This document shows, one piece after another, positions 1-9,413 of a stretch of DNA of 64,000 nucleotides. Numbering within the stretch: position 1 is the first letter of the stretch; every line of letters begins with the position of its first letter. Origin of the DNA: PLA3 sp964592235 (lineage in GTDB: Bacteria; Planctomycetota; Phycisphaerae; UBA1845; UTPLA1); NCBI GenBank assembly GCA_964592235.1, contig CAZQCF010000020.1:5766-69765 (forward strand). Reading direction: 5' to 3'. Under the pieces are notes generated by a model. That model worked only from the letters and a program-made list of their open reading frames with translations, had not been told where the DNA came from and did not search any database. Position numbers and translations under genes: made by a program.

Positions 1-118
1 ACGCCCCGTGACCGCCCGGTTTACAGGTCCGTTACACCGGAAACACCGCTCAAACCCTTATATTGCCGATAGTTTGCTTCGCACACGAAGGGTCCTTTTA
101 CTCTTTTCTGGAGCTTGC

Positions 119-1546
119 ATGATGGCACCGTTGAACGGTCTTAAGACACTCGTCTGTTTCATGGCCCTGGCGATCTTCGCGGTCGGCGCCGCCTCGCTTC
201 GCGCCGAGCCGGCTAAGTCCGAGCCGGCGAAGGCCGAACCGGCCAAGACCGACGCCGGCAAGCCCGCCCAGGGCGCGGCCCAGCCGGGGCACGATCACGC
301 CGGCCATGACCACGCGAGCCACGATCATGGCGCGGCCACCGGTTCGATGGGCGTCGGCACGGCGCCCGGTGCGGTTCAACCCGGCGCCACCGGGACGGTC
401 CGCCCGCCCGATGTTCCGGCCCCCACGGTGACCAACAAGCCGGGCGAGCTTCCCAAGGTGTCCTTCGACACGCCGACTTACGACTTCGGCCGTGTCAAAT
501 CCGGCGAGGAAATCCGCAAGGATTTCTGGTTCACCAATGCCGGCAACGGCACGCTTGAGATTCTCAAAGTCCGCCCCGCCTGCGGTTGCACGACCGCCGG
601 CGAGCACGACAAGATCGTCGAGCCCGGCAAGACTGGGAAGATCCCCATCAAGCTCGGCACGACCAACATGGCCGGCCCGATCACTAAGACGGTGACGGTC
701 TACACCAATTGCACCGGCGCCGAGGAGATGATCACGCTCAATATCAAGGGCGAGGTCTGGCAGCCCGTGCAGCTCTCGCCGCCCAGCGCGTCGTTCGGCC
801 GCCTCACGACCGCACAAGCCCAGGATGGCAGCCAGACGCGCAAGCTGACGATCTCGAACAACACCGACAAGCCGGCCAAGATGAGCATCAAGGAATCGTC
901 CAATCCCGCGTTCAAGGCCGAAATCGTCGAAGTCGAGACGGGCAAGAAGTTCGACCTGAACGTCACCGCGCAGGGTTCACTCACGAGCGGCATGGTCTCG
1001 GCCATGCTGACGGTGGAGACCGGCCTCGACGAAGTGCCCAGCGTCTCCGTGCCGATCAGTGCGTACGTCACCGCCGAGGTGGAAGTCGCGCCGAATCGGC
1101 TGTCGCTTCCGATGAATCGCACGGCCCCCCTCCAACGACACCTGTATATCAACAACAACAACGCCAACAAGCCGCTGAAGATCAGCGACGTCGCGACGTC
1201 CAACGCCGCGATCAAGCACACCCTCACCGAGGTCAAGCCCGGCACGTCGTTCCGCATCACGCTCGACATCCCGGCGGATTACAAGCTCGCCTCGACCGGC
1301 GACACGGTCACCTTCAAGACCGACAACCCCACCGTCCCGACGGTCACCGTGCCCATCACCGAGATGAACTACGGCCAGTCGCGCGATCTGTCGGCGGCCG
1401 TGGGCACGCGCCCCGGCACGGTCTCGAGCAAGTCGCCGAACGCAAACGCCGCGCCGGTCGGCAGCGCCAAGGCGGCCACCGGTGCGACGGCGACCACGCC
1501 ACCGGCGCCGGCCGCGAATCCCGGCAACGGCAACAGCAAGGACTGA
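119..1546 (+). CDS. Secreted DUF1573-domain protein with His-rich linker
   Basis: A signal peptide-like start (MMAPLNG, then a hydrophobic stretch ending near SLRAEP) is followed by an EPAK-type low-complexity linker and a His/Asp-rich segment, then repeated immunoglobulin-like DUF1573 modules. The first module carries the family's PACGCTTAG motif. DUF1573 proteins are exported and common in planctomycetes and Bacteroidetes; their function is unsettled. I chose the ATG pair at 119/122 because GGAG lies at 110-113 and the signal peptide begins there; the frame is open further upstream. It heads a cluster with rhodanese and MauE-like genes, which suggests an envelope redox role (inference). Confidence 0.85.
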   Translation: MMAPLNGLKTLVCFMALAIFAVGAASLRAEPAKSEPAKAEPAKTDAGKPAQGAAQPGHDHAGHDHASHDHGAATGSMGVGTAPGAVQPGATGTVRPPDVPAPTVTNKPGELPKVSFDTPTYDFGRVKSGEEIRKDFWFTNAGNGTLEILKVRPACGCTTAGEHDKIVEPGKTGKIPIKLGTTNMAGPITKTVTVYTNCTGAEEMITLNIKGEVWQPVQLSPPSASFGRLTTAQAQDGSQTRKLTISNNTDKPAKMSIKESSNPAFKAEIVEVETGKKFDLNVTAQGSLTSGMVSAMLTVETGLDEVPSVSVPISAYVTAEVEVAPNRLSLPMNRTAPLQRHLYINNNNANKPLKISDVATSNAAIKHTLTEVKPGTSFRITLDIPADYKLASTGDTVTFKTDNPTVPTVTVPITEMNYGQSRDLSAAVGTRPGTVSSKSPNANAAPVGSAKAATGATATTPPAPAANPGNGNSKD

Positions 1547-1560
1547 CGGCTCCCTCAACT

Positions 1561-1589
1561 CGGCCTTCTCCGATCTAAGGAGAAGGCCG
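1561..1589. repeat. Perfect 11-bp hairpin between DUF1573 and rhodanese genes
   Basis: CGGCCTTCTCC (1561-1571) is the exact reverse complement of GGAGAAGGCCG (1579-1589), with a 7-nt spacer. No T-run follows, so it is not a classical intrinsic terminator. It could be an mRNA-stabilising hairpin or an attenuator within the cluster. Confidence 0.6.
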
Positions 1590-1644
1590 GGCGTGAGGCT
1601 TCGGCGCGCGGGGCTGCGATGCGGGTGAACTTGAGAATGCAACC

Positions 1645-2193
1645 ATGATGCGAGACTTCGCCATCGCCGGCTTCATTCTGCTGCTTAGCGTCGGCGCTGC
1701 AGCAACCAGCAACGCCGTGCGCAAGGTGACGCTCCCGTGGGTGCGCGAGCCGTTACCCGCCACGCCCGTTGAATCGGCGCCCGCGACGATGGTCGAAGGC
1801 GAGTCGGTCACGTCGACGCCGGCCGCGTCGGAAGCAGTCAAACCCGGCACCATCAAGATCGACGCGGTGCTGGAGCATTTGTCGGCCGGAACGGCGAGAT
1901 TCGTCGATGCCCGCGAGGAGCGTGAGTTCGTCGAGGGGCATTTGCTCGGGGCGATCAACCTGCCGAGCAGCGCGATCTACAAGAACATCGAGCGCGTGCT
2001 GGGCGCGGCGTCGCCGGTCGACAAGATCATCGTCTATTGCGGCGGCGGCGATTGCGAAGCGAGCCATCACGTCGCCGACGCCCTGCGGCGCGACTTCGGA
2101 TTCTCGGATGTCGTCATCTACGAGAACGGCTGGGCCGAGGTCATGAGCAGCGGCCGGTTCAATGACCACTTCGCGACAGGGGCCGAACCATGA
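1645..2193 (+). CDS. Membrane-anchored rhodanese-domain protein
   Basis: An N-terminal hydrophobic segment (about residues 5-20) is followed by a Pro/Ala/Ser-rich linker and a single rhodanese domain from about residue 70. The domain shows DAREEREFVEGHL and the active-site loop with Cys132 (YCGGGDCEAS), the residue that carries a persulfide in active rhodaneses. The domain probably faces the periplasm. It lies between a DUF1573 gene and a MauE/DoxX gene, so I infer an envelope sulfur or thiol-redox function. The substrate is not known. Confidence 0.85.
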   Translation: MMRDFAIAGFILLLSVGAAATSNAVRKVTLPWVREPLPATPVESAPATMVEGESVTSTPAASEAVKPGTIKIDAVLEHLSAGTARFVDAREEREFVEGHLLGAINLPSSAIYKNIERVLGAASPVDKIIVYCGGGDCEASHHVADALRRDFGFSDVVIYENGWAEVMSSGRFNDHFATGAEP

Positions 2194-2232
2194 CCGCCGA
2201 CGGCGAGGGCATTAAGCATTCCGGTTGATCTG

Positions 2233-2694
2233 ATGACACAGGAACACGGCGCGACAACGCCGCTTTGGCGAGCGGTAACGGCATGGATCTGCGCGCTGGG
2301 CGTCGCCGGCGTGTTTCTCTACGCGGGCTTTGAGAAGATCGTCGAGCCGCGGCAGTTCGTGATCGCCATTTCCAACTATCGCATCGTGCCGGAGCGCGGG
2401 CTGAATGCCATGGCGATGATTCTCCCCTGGCTGGAATGCCTTGCGGCGGTCGCGCTGATACTCCCGGCGACGCGCCGTGCCGGCGCGATTCTCATCTGCG
2501 GAATGCTGGTCATGTTCATCATCGCCGTCAGTTACTCGGCGCTCTACAAGGGGCTGAACATCGATTGCGGCTGCTTCGGCAAGGGCAACCCGTCGGCGGC
2601 CGGCGTTAAGACAATCGTGTTCGACTCCGCGCTGCTGCTGGCGACGTTCGCATCGGTGACGCTTTCCCCGATTCGACGGCGCGCCGCGGCGTGA
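2233..2694 (+). CDS. MauE/DoxX-like redox-associated membrane protein
   Basis: A 153-residue protein with about four membrane helices, including WICALGVAGVFLYAGFEKI near the start. The DCGCFG motif around residue 113 is the hallmark of the MauE/DoxX redox branch; MauE is needed for disulfide formation in methylamine dehydrogenase maturation. No mau structural gene is nearby, so methylamine use is not supported. The partner here is probably the upstream rhodanese or the DUF1573 protein. A bidirectional terminator follows. Confidence 0.8.
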   Translation: MTQEHGATTPLWRAVTAWICALGVAGVFLYAGFEKIVEPRQFVIAISNYRIVPERGLNAMAMILPWLECLAAVALILPATRRAGAILICGMLVMFIIAVSYSALYKGLNIDCGCFGKGNPSAAGVKTIVFDSALLLATFASVTLSPIRRRAAA

Positions 2695-2764
2695 ATCGCG
2701 CGGCGAAGATCAACGCCGGAATATTCAAATTCACAGTTCTTCACGCAACGATTCTGCGCAATAG

Positions 2765-2795
2765 AAAGCCCCCGGCAAGCGTGCCGGGGGCTTTT
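2765..2795. terminator. Bidirectional intrinsic terminator
   Basis: A 13-bp stem: AAAGCCCCCGGCA (2765-2777), a 4-nt loop, then TGCCGGGGGCTTT followed by T residues. It lies between the convergent MauE-like gene and the PEP-CTERM gene, with an A-run on one side and a T-run on the other, so it can serve both. Confidence 0.9.
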
Positions 2796-2852
2796 GTTTA
2801 AAAGCGATTGATGCTCGGAATCCTGAACAGCGATTTCGAGCGTTGCAGCGAA

Positions 2853-3686
2853 TTATCGTCGGCGCGTCCGACGCAGGGCAAACAACAGGCCCGGTGCGAG
2901 CAGACCCAGCGTGGCCGGCTCCGGCACACCAACGAACGCGACCGAAAGTCCCAGCTCGAAGACCTTGCCGCCGTCGCTCGGCGTGTTGTTGTTACCGCTC
3001 GATACGGTTGTGAGACCCAGCGCGCCGGGATTGGGCAATGCGCCCCACTTCCAGCTCGCCGTCGGACTCAAGAAGCTGCTCGTCGTGAAGTTGTACAACG
3101 CCGTGTTACCGTCGAGAAAGTATTGACCCGCCACCTGAACCTGCGGTTCGGGCGAGAACACACCGGGGCCGAAGTACGTGCCCTGCGGCAGGTTGTAAAA
3201 GCGTCCGCCGGTGCCGCCGTAGGTGTCGCGCATGAAGGCCGCGAGATAGGTGCTATTGTTCACGATGAGCGGCGTGACCCCCGTGGTGTTCGTAAAGGCC
3301 AGACCGGTCACTTCGACGTCGATCGACGCCGGATTGAGTGGATCAAACAAGCTGGTGCCGCCCGACGTGTAGATGTCGGCGAGGCTGTCGGGCACGTCGA
3401 GGTACCAGTGAACGATGCGGAAATCCGGACCGCCCTCGGAGACCATCTTGAGGATGATCGGGTCACCGCCAACCGTGCCGACCTGAACGTAGTCCTCCGG
3501 ATCGCCATCAGTGATGGACAGGTCGGCCGGGACGACGACATTGGTATTCACCACTGTGGTCGCGCCGTGCGTGACCTTCAAGTGAAACGAGCCGGTCGGT
3601 TCACCGACCTGGGCCATCGCCGGCGCGGCCGAGAAGACCGCGGCGGCCCCGGCAAACAGCGCCGTTCGAACAAGTGATCGAAACAT
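2853..3686 (-). CDS. PEP-CTERM sorting-domain protein
   Basis: A 277-residue exported protein. It has an N-terminal signal peptide (about residues 1-25, ending APAMAQ), a beta-rich middle without recognised enzyme motifs, and a C-terminal PEP-CTERM tail: VPEPATLG, a short hydrophobic helix and the basic end RRTRRR. Such tails direct processing and surface sorting by an exosortase, which is not in this window. A GGAGG ribosome-binding site precedes the ATG. The gap at 3687-3977 downstream of the next gene holds only its upstream region, with nothing else I recognise. Confidence 0.9.
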   Translation of the reverse strand: MFRSLVRTALFAGAAAVFSAAPAMAQVGEPTGSFHLKVTHGATTVVNTNVVVPADLSITDGDPEDYVQVGTVGGDPIILKMVSEGGPDFRIVHWYLDVPDSLADIYTSGGTSLFDPLNPASIDVEVTGLAFTNTTGVTPLIVNNSTYLAAFMRDTYGGTGGRFYNLPQGTYFGPGVFSPEPQVQVAGQYFLDGNTALYNFTTSSFLSPTASWKWGALPNPGALGLTTVSSGNNNTPSDGGKVFELGLSVAFVGVPEPATLGLLAPGLLFALRRTRRR

Positions 3687-3977
3687 AGATCCTCCCCCCC
3701 AGGCCCCATCTTCGGGCGCAGGAAATCAGCAGTGTGGAACGTCCCCGTGGACGCTGCCATGCCTCGATCAACAAGTAGCAATCGTGGTGCCGCACGGCAA
3801 ACCCAGGCGGGGATTCATTTTCGGCGCGATAACCACGGGCACGCCGGCGAGATAACTCGGCCGGACCTGCGTCATTGCGGATTAAGAGGATTGTGTCAAT
3901 GGCACGGCTGCGCAGCAGCAGGGCCCCATTGGCGCAGGCTTGTGGTGAAACGGCAACACGTGAACCAGCGAGCGCGG

Positions 3978-4430
3978 TTAGTCCTTTTCGCCGGTGTCGT
4001 CCGTAAACGCGGACATCAGAAGGAGCGTTTCTTCCTTTTCGTGGTGCTCCATGTACTGAAGCACGTCCTGAATTCGATGACAGATGTCGCGCAGGAGCAG
4101 CAGGTCGCCGGCTTGAATGCCCGGTAAATCGCGATGCACCGCATCGATCAGCCGGATCATCTCGCGATGCTCATGCTGGAGTCGGTCCACTTCCTTCGAG
4201 AGGAACGGCCGCGCCTCGGTCACCGGGGTTAGATAACCATCCTGTTCTTCCAGGGCGATGTGGCGAATCGTGTGTGCCCGGTAATGCTCAAAGAGCGCCC
4301 GCACGTCGGTGAGCCAGCGGTCGTGATCGATCCGCGGGACGATGGAGATCTTTTCCATCAGTTGGCGGGTGATGCCGCTGATCTTCTCCTGCTCTTCCTT
4401 GATCCAGGCGGCCAGTTGCTTGGCGTTCAT
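3978..4430 (-). CDS. Hemerythrin HHE-domain protein
   Basis: A 150-residue all-alpha protein with the spaced His/Glu ligands of the hemerythrin family: H57 and E61/E62 (HIALEEQDGYL), H86/H88 (HEHRE), and H129/H130 with E134 (HHEKEETLL). These ligate a di-iron centre that binds O2 or responds to oxidative or nitrosative stress. I chose the ATG at 4430 because a GGGAGG site sits 7 nt upstream. It is the last gene of a leftward operon with the Cys-rich and CBS genes, opposite a protoglobin-coupled kinase, so a gas or redox role is likely. Confidence 0.85.
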   Translation of the reverse strand: MNAKQLAAWIKEEQEKISGITRQLMEKISIVPRIDHDRWLTDVRALFEHYRAHTIRHIALEEQDGYLTPVTEARPFLSKEVDRLQHEHREMIRLIDAVHRDLPGIQAGDLLLLRDICHRIQDVLQYMEHHEKEETLLLMSAFTDDTGEKD

Positions 4431-4520
4431 CGCGAATCCTCCCGATTGGGTGATGGATGGGACGCAAGACGATGCCGCGGGATTATAAGCCGCGTCGGGC
4501 ACAATGGAATGCGAACCGCC

Positions 4521-4868
4521 TCACCCCCGAGGCGGTTTGCCGCTTCGAGAACACGCGGCTTCGATCTCGTCGACCACAAGCGGCAGGTAGCTGTCCAGCG
4601 CGCAATCGAGGTGATCGCGCAGCGGACATCGCCCGTGTTCGTCCTCATTGCAGACGGCGCACAGATCGGTGCGGATTCGATCGAGATAGGGATCGATTCG
4701 GTCAGAGCTGACGGTTTGCACGACCTGCGCGATGGTCGGCAGCGCCTCGAAAATGACACAGGGCCGATCAGGCGGCAGGCTGCACCGATGGTCCGCGGTG
4801 TAACGAACGCAATTGGGGCAGATCTTGCTGCGAAGCGCGGCCTCCACAAGGTCCAACTGAAGCACCAT
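4521..4868 (-). CDS. Small protein with two Cys4 clusters
   Basis: A 115-residue soluble protein with two similar cysteine sets: C17-x2-C20-x8-C29-x7-C37 and C70-x2-C73-x7-C81-x7-C89, plus C106. The spacing suggests two metal sites (Zn or Fe-S). I do not recognise a named family. The ATG at 4868 follows GAGGTGG; an in-frame upstream start exists at 4886 but would overlap the end of the CBS gene. It sits 14 nt after that gene's stop and before the hemerythrin gene, so the three are probably one operon. The function is unknown; metal-dependent redox sensing or electron transfer is inference. Confidence 0.75.
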   Translation of the reverse strand: MVLQLDLVEAALRSKICPNCVRYTADHRCSLPPDRPCVIFEALPTIAQVVQTVSSDRIDPYLDRIRTDLCAVCNEDEHGRCPLRDHLDCALDSYLPLVVDEIEAACSRSGKPPRG

Positions 4869-4882
4869 GGCCCACCTCGCTT

Positions 4883-5287
4883 TCACGAGCCGGCTTCGAC
4901 GGCGGTACGCTCGAGTAAGACCAGCAATCGCCGCAGAAGGTCGCGCGTACTAAGGATCCCCACAATGCGCTCACCGACCACAACGGGCAGCGAGCCAAAG
5001 CGATGTTCACACAGAATGCGCACCGCATCGGCCAGCGGCTGCTTCGGCGCGATGGACACGACATCCGTCGTCATTACGTCGCGCGCCAACAGGCCGGCGG
5101 TATCGGCGTTGGCGGCCGCCGCCGAACGGATGTCGCGATCGGTCACGATGCCGACTATGCGGTTGCTCTCGTCGATTACGGGAACCTGGTGAATCCGGTG
5201 CCGTCGAATCAATTCGGCGATGCGCGCGATCGGCTCGAACGTGTCCACCACGAAAGGGTCCGGGGTCATCACCTCTTCGACTAACAT
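4883..5287 (-). CDS. CBS-domain pair protein
   Basis: A 134-residue protein made of a single Bateman module. Repeat one runs from VMTPDPFVVDTFEPIA to VGIVTDRDIR, repeat two from DVMTTDVVSIAPKQPL to VGILSTRDLLRRL. CBS pairs usually bind adenosine nucleotides and report energy state. The ATG at 5287 has GGGAG 7 nt upstream. It is the first gene of the leftward CBS/Cys-cluster/hemerythrin operon and lies about 82 nt downstream of the predicted start site of a sigma-54 promoter (5381-5395). Confidence 0.88.
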   Translation of the reverse strand: MLVEEVMTPDPFVVDTFEPIARIAELIRRHRIHQVPVIDESNRIVGIVTDRDIRSAAAANADTAGLLARDVMTTDVVSIAPKQPLADAVRILCEHRFGSLPVVVGERIVGILSTRDLLRRLLVLLERTAVEAGS

Positions 5288-5380
5288 GATCGGACTCCCA
5301 GCCCGGACGAGCGTCAGGCGCCGCGCATCACCATCGCGAATCGACTCGGCGCGCGACATCGTCCAGCCGAAGGGCATGCG

Positions 5381-5395
5381 GCAAGGCTCATGCCA
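5381..5395 (-). promoter_or_regulatory. Candidate sigma-54 promoter, leftward operon
   Basis: Read leftward, the sequence TGGCATGAGCCTTGC has GG at -24 and GC at -12 with exactly 10 nt between. Against the consensus TGGCACG-N4-TTGCW there is one mismatch in the -24 box, and the next base is C rather than A/T. It points to the CBS gene, with a predicted start site near 5370. The cognate type of activator (NtrC-like) is encoded at 6997-8382. Confidence 0.6.
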
Positions 5396-5478
5396 CGAGC
5401 CATGCCCGACGTATTCAACTCAGGCACCTTCAAAACGCGATGTCAGCCGCCAATCCCAAACTTTGATGAGCCAATTCC

Positions 5479-5492
5479 CGCATTGCCATGCG
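5479..5492. promoter_or_regulatory. Candidate activator-binding dyad
   Basis: CGCAT-N4-ATGCG is a perfect 5-bp inverted repeat. It is almost equidistant (about 80-90 bp) from the two predicted sigma-54 promoters, a normal distance for an upstream activating site. A second palindrome, CGCAATTGCG, lies at 5553-5562. Apart from these sites and the two promoters, the gap at 5288-5746 shows nothing else I recognise. Confidence 0.35.
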
Positions 5493-5567
5493 TGACTTCG
5501 CGCAGAGCGGAGCATCAGGATCGAGCTTTTAGCGTTGTGAACAGGTCCAGAACGCAATTGCGGAATT

Positions 5568-5583
5568 TGGCACGGTGATTGCT
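5568..5583 (+). promoter_or_regulatory. Candidate sigma-54 promoter, rightward operon
   Basis: TGGCACG-GTGA-TTGCT is an exact match to the sigma-54 consensus TGGCACG-N4-TTGCW, with GG at 5569-5570 and GC at 5581-5582. The predicted start site is near 5594, upstream of the kinase gene. The downstream operon encodes an NtrC-type sigma-54 activator, which makes autoregulation plausible. Confidence 0.8.
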
Positions 5584-5746
5584 CTCTCAAGGTCAGCCGC
5601 TCGATTTCGAACCCGAGGCGCGGCAGGAAATCGTCTAAGTGTCGATCAGGATTCAACTTGTGACTGGGTCCAAACCGCATCATTCTCCACACGCCGTCCC
5701 CGAATGGGCTGTAAAGCCCGTCAAGTTCAGGGGTTATAATTGGAGT

Positions 5747-6934
5747 ATGTCTTCTGATCTCTTTCGCGAGATGAAGAGCTATCTCCAATTCAACGAAGCT
5801 GACGCGACGGCGCTCGCGCAAATACGCGCACGGATAAGAACGCAGCTTCCCCAGGTCGTCGAACACTTTTACGCACGCCTGAATCAGCACCCCGGCGCCA
5901 GCGCTGTATTCCGCGGCGATGAAGAGATGATGGCGCGGCTCCGCCGTACCCTCCTCGGCTGGTTGGACGAACTCTTCAGCGGCACCTACGACAACGACTA
6001 CTTCGAATCGCGATGTCGCATCGGGCGCACACACGTCCGGGTGGAACTGCCGCAGCACTACATGTTCATGGCGATGAACGTCATTCGGCTCGAATTGAGC
6101 AGTCGGATTCGCCAGCTCGACCTTCCCAAGGCGGCGCAGGGAGCAACGCTGAACGCTCTGCACAAGGTGCTGGACCTCGAACTGGCCATCATGAACCAGA
6201 CGTATCGCGAGGACCTTGTCCGCCAGATGCAGGACCTCGAACGTGCCCACTACGAGCAGCGTATCAGCGAAGCCGAGCACCTCGCCACGATCGGTCAGCT
6301 CGCGGCTTCGCTGGCGCACGAGATCAAGAACCCGCTTGCGGGAATCAGCGGCGCGATCCAAGTGCTCGGCGCGGGCATGGCGGCCAACCATCCGCACCGC
6401 GAAATCATCGCCGAGTCGCTGCGACAGATCGACCGACTCGATGCGGCCGTGCGCGACCTGCTGATCTACGCCCGGCCCAAGCCGCCGGAAAAGTCCCGTG
6501 TCGATTTGTGCGAACTCATCGGCCATGTGCTCGTTCTGCTGCGGGAGGAGCCGGCGTTTCGGGATGTGCGCGTGATGTGCGAGAACATGGAGGCATCCTG
6601 CACCGTGCAGGCGGACGAGGCACAACTACACCAGGTCGTGTCGAACCTGTTGCTCAACGCGGCGCATGCCTGCGAACGCGGCGGCACGATTCGATGTCGA
6701 ATTGATGAGGCCGACGCCCTGGTGCGCCTGACCATCGAAGACAACGGCTGCGGCATGGCGTCGGATGTGCTGGTGCGGGTGTTCGAGCCGTTTTACACCA
6801 CCAAGGCGCGTGGGACGGGACTAGGCCTGTCGATCTGCAAGCGCATCGTCGAAGCACACCGTGGGGCGATGGATATTGAGAGCAAGATTGGGAAGGGCAC
6901 GCGCGTCACCGTGGAAATCCCGGCTGGAATGTAG
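5747..6934 (+). CDS. Protoglobin-coupled sensor histidine kinase
   Basis: Numbered from the ATG at 5747, residues about 1-155 form a globin-coupled sensor (protoglobin) domain whose RIGRTHVRVELPQ segment contains the likely proximal heme ligand His96. A helical linker leads to a HisKA domain with phospho-acceptor His191 (SLAHEIKNPLAG), and then a HATPase domain with N, G1 (EDNGCGM), F and G2 (GTGLGLSI) boxes. No membrane segment is seen, so it should be a soluble O2/NO/CO sensor. It precedes an NtrC-type regulator, the probable partner. The start is uncertain: GGAG is only 1 nt before this ATG, and GTG at 5639 with AGGAAA 8 nt upstream is the alternative. Confidence 0.88.
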   Translation: MSSDLFREMKSYLQFNEADATALAQIRARIRTQLPQVVEHFYARLNQHPGASAVFRGDEEMMARLRRTLLGWLDELFSGTYDNDYFESRCRIGRTHVRVELPQHYMFMAMNVIRLELSSRIRQLDLPKAAQGATLNALHKVLDLELAIMNQTYREDLVRQMQDLERAHYEQRISEAEHLATIGQLAASLAHEIKNPLAGISGAIQVLGAGMAANHPHREIIAESLRQIDRLDAAVRDLLIYARPKPPEKSRVDLCELIGHVLVLLREEPAFRDVRVMCENMEASCTVQADEAQLHQVVSNLLLNAAHACERGGTIRCRIDEADALVRLTIEDNGCGMASDVLVRVFEPFYTTKARGTGLGLSICKRIVEAHRGAMDIESKIGKGTRVTVEIPAGM

Positions 6935-6996
6935 GGCAGTGCGGGCGTCTCGTCTGCACGACCCGTCAATTGTCGAAATTGGGAGTACGAAGCACC

Positions 6997-8382
<1,386 letters not shown>

Positions 8383-8834
8383 GCGCGTGAAACGACGCCC
8401 TAACCGAGCCGCGACCCACTGGTCTGGGACTCGCTGTGTCGAGTCTTCGGCCTGACGGTTGCGGTTCGGATCTACGCGTTGTTCAAGAATCCCCCTCAAT
8501 TCGCTTCCGTTCAAACCCCTACCTTAAGAGACCCGAGCGGGGTAAAATAGCATTTCATGTTGTGCGTTTACGCCCGAACCGGTTGCGGGGCGGTAAACCG
8601 TTCGACTCATCGGCTTATCCGAGAAACATCAGGCCCGGCGGCTCGCGTCTGCACGAGGCAGGCACGAGAAACAGCCGAGCCTGATCGGCAGACGAGGGTC
8701 AGCGCCTGCCCTGGAGGGTGGGAAGAGAAGTTGAAGCGTTTTGCTTCTCATGGGAAGACGCATCAGACTCGCAAACGGCTACCGGAGAATTCAAGGAAAA
8801 AGTCGGACTGCGAGAGGCAGCGCGACGGCATGGC
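8383..8834. other. Intergenic region, no gene recognised
   Basis: About 450 bp between the sigma-54 regulator and the ECF sigma gene. A TAAAAT -10-like element sits at 8543-8548 without a convincing -35. A short inverted repeat (GAAGC/GCTTC) lies at 8733-8747. The reading frames here have no recognisable protein features. Confidence 0.5.
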
Positions 8835-9413
8835 ATGACCCTGACCGATTCGGAACTGATGGCCCAGTTGCAGGCGGGCAATGACGCCGCGGTGGAGGAG
8901 ATCAGCCACCGCTATGGCACCGAGCTGCGCCTGTTCTGTCAGCGCATGGTGTACGATGCAGCACTAGCCGAAGACATCGTACAGGACGTGCTGCTCAAGT
9001 GCTGCCGCATGTCGGAGCAGACGCGCCCCAGCGGCAGCCTCCGCGGGTGGCTCTATCAGGTCACGCGCAACCGCTCGATCGACGAGATTCGGCGGATGCA
9101 CCCCAAGGCCCGGCTGTCGGCGCTGGCCACGAGTCGACACCTGTTCGAGCGCGGGGCGATTCCACTGGACAAGAAGTCAACCCCGGCGGGTCAGGCGATG
9201 AAGGCCGACCGCGCCCAGCGCGTGCAGATGACGATCGAGTCGATGGATGAGCCGCTGCGCGAAGTGGTGATTCTCTACTTCTTTCAGGGCTTGTCGCGCG
9301 AGGAAGTGGCCGAGGCCGTAGGCCTGTCGCTGGCGGGTGTGAAGGCCCGGTTGTCGAAGGCGACGCGCGAGCTGCGCGAGCACCTCAAATCGTTTGACGA
9401 TTCGTCGTTATGA
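8835..9413 (+). CDS. ECF-type RNA polymerase sigma factor
   Basis: About 192 residues with region 2 (the -10 recognition helix around LAEDIVQDVLLKCCRM and WLYQVTRNRSIDEIRR) and region 4 (VVILYFFQGLSREEVAEAVGL with SLAGVKARLSKATREL). I chose the ATG at 8835 because conserved sequence starts there; the frame is open upstream to a GTG at 8718, and no clear ribosome-binding site decides. The stop overlaps the kinase start by 4 nt (ATGA), so the two are translationally coupled. This matches planctomycete ECF groups linked to Ser/Thr kinases. Confidence 0.92.
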   Translation: MTLTDSELMAQLQAGNDAAVEEISHRYGTELRLFCQRMVYDAALAEDIVQDVLLKCCRMSEQTRPSGSLRGWLYQVTRNRSIDEIRRMHPKARLSALATSRHLFERGAIPLDKKSTPAGQAMKADRAQRVQMTIESMDEPLREVVILYFFQGLSREEVAEAVGLSLAGVKARLSKATRELREHLKSFDDSSL

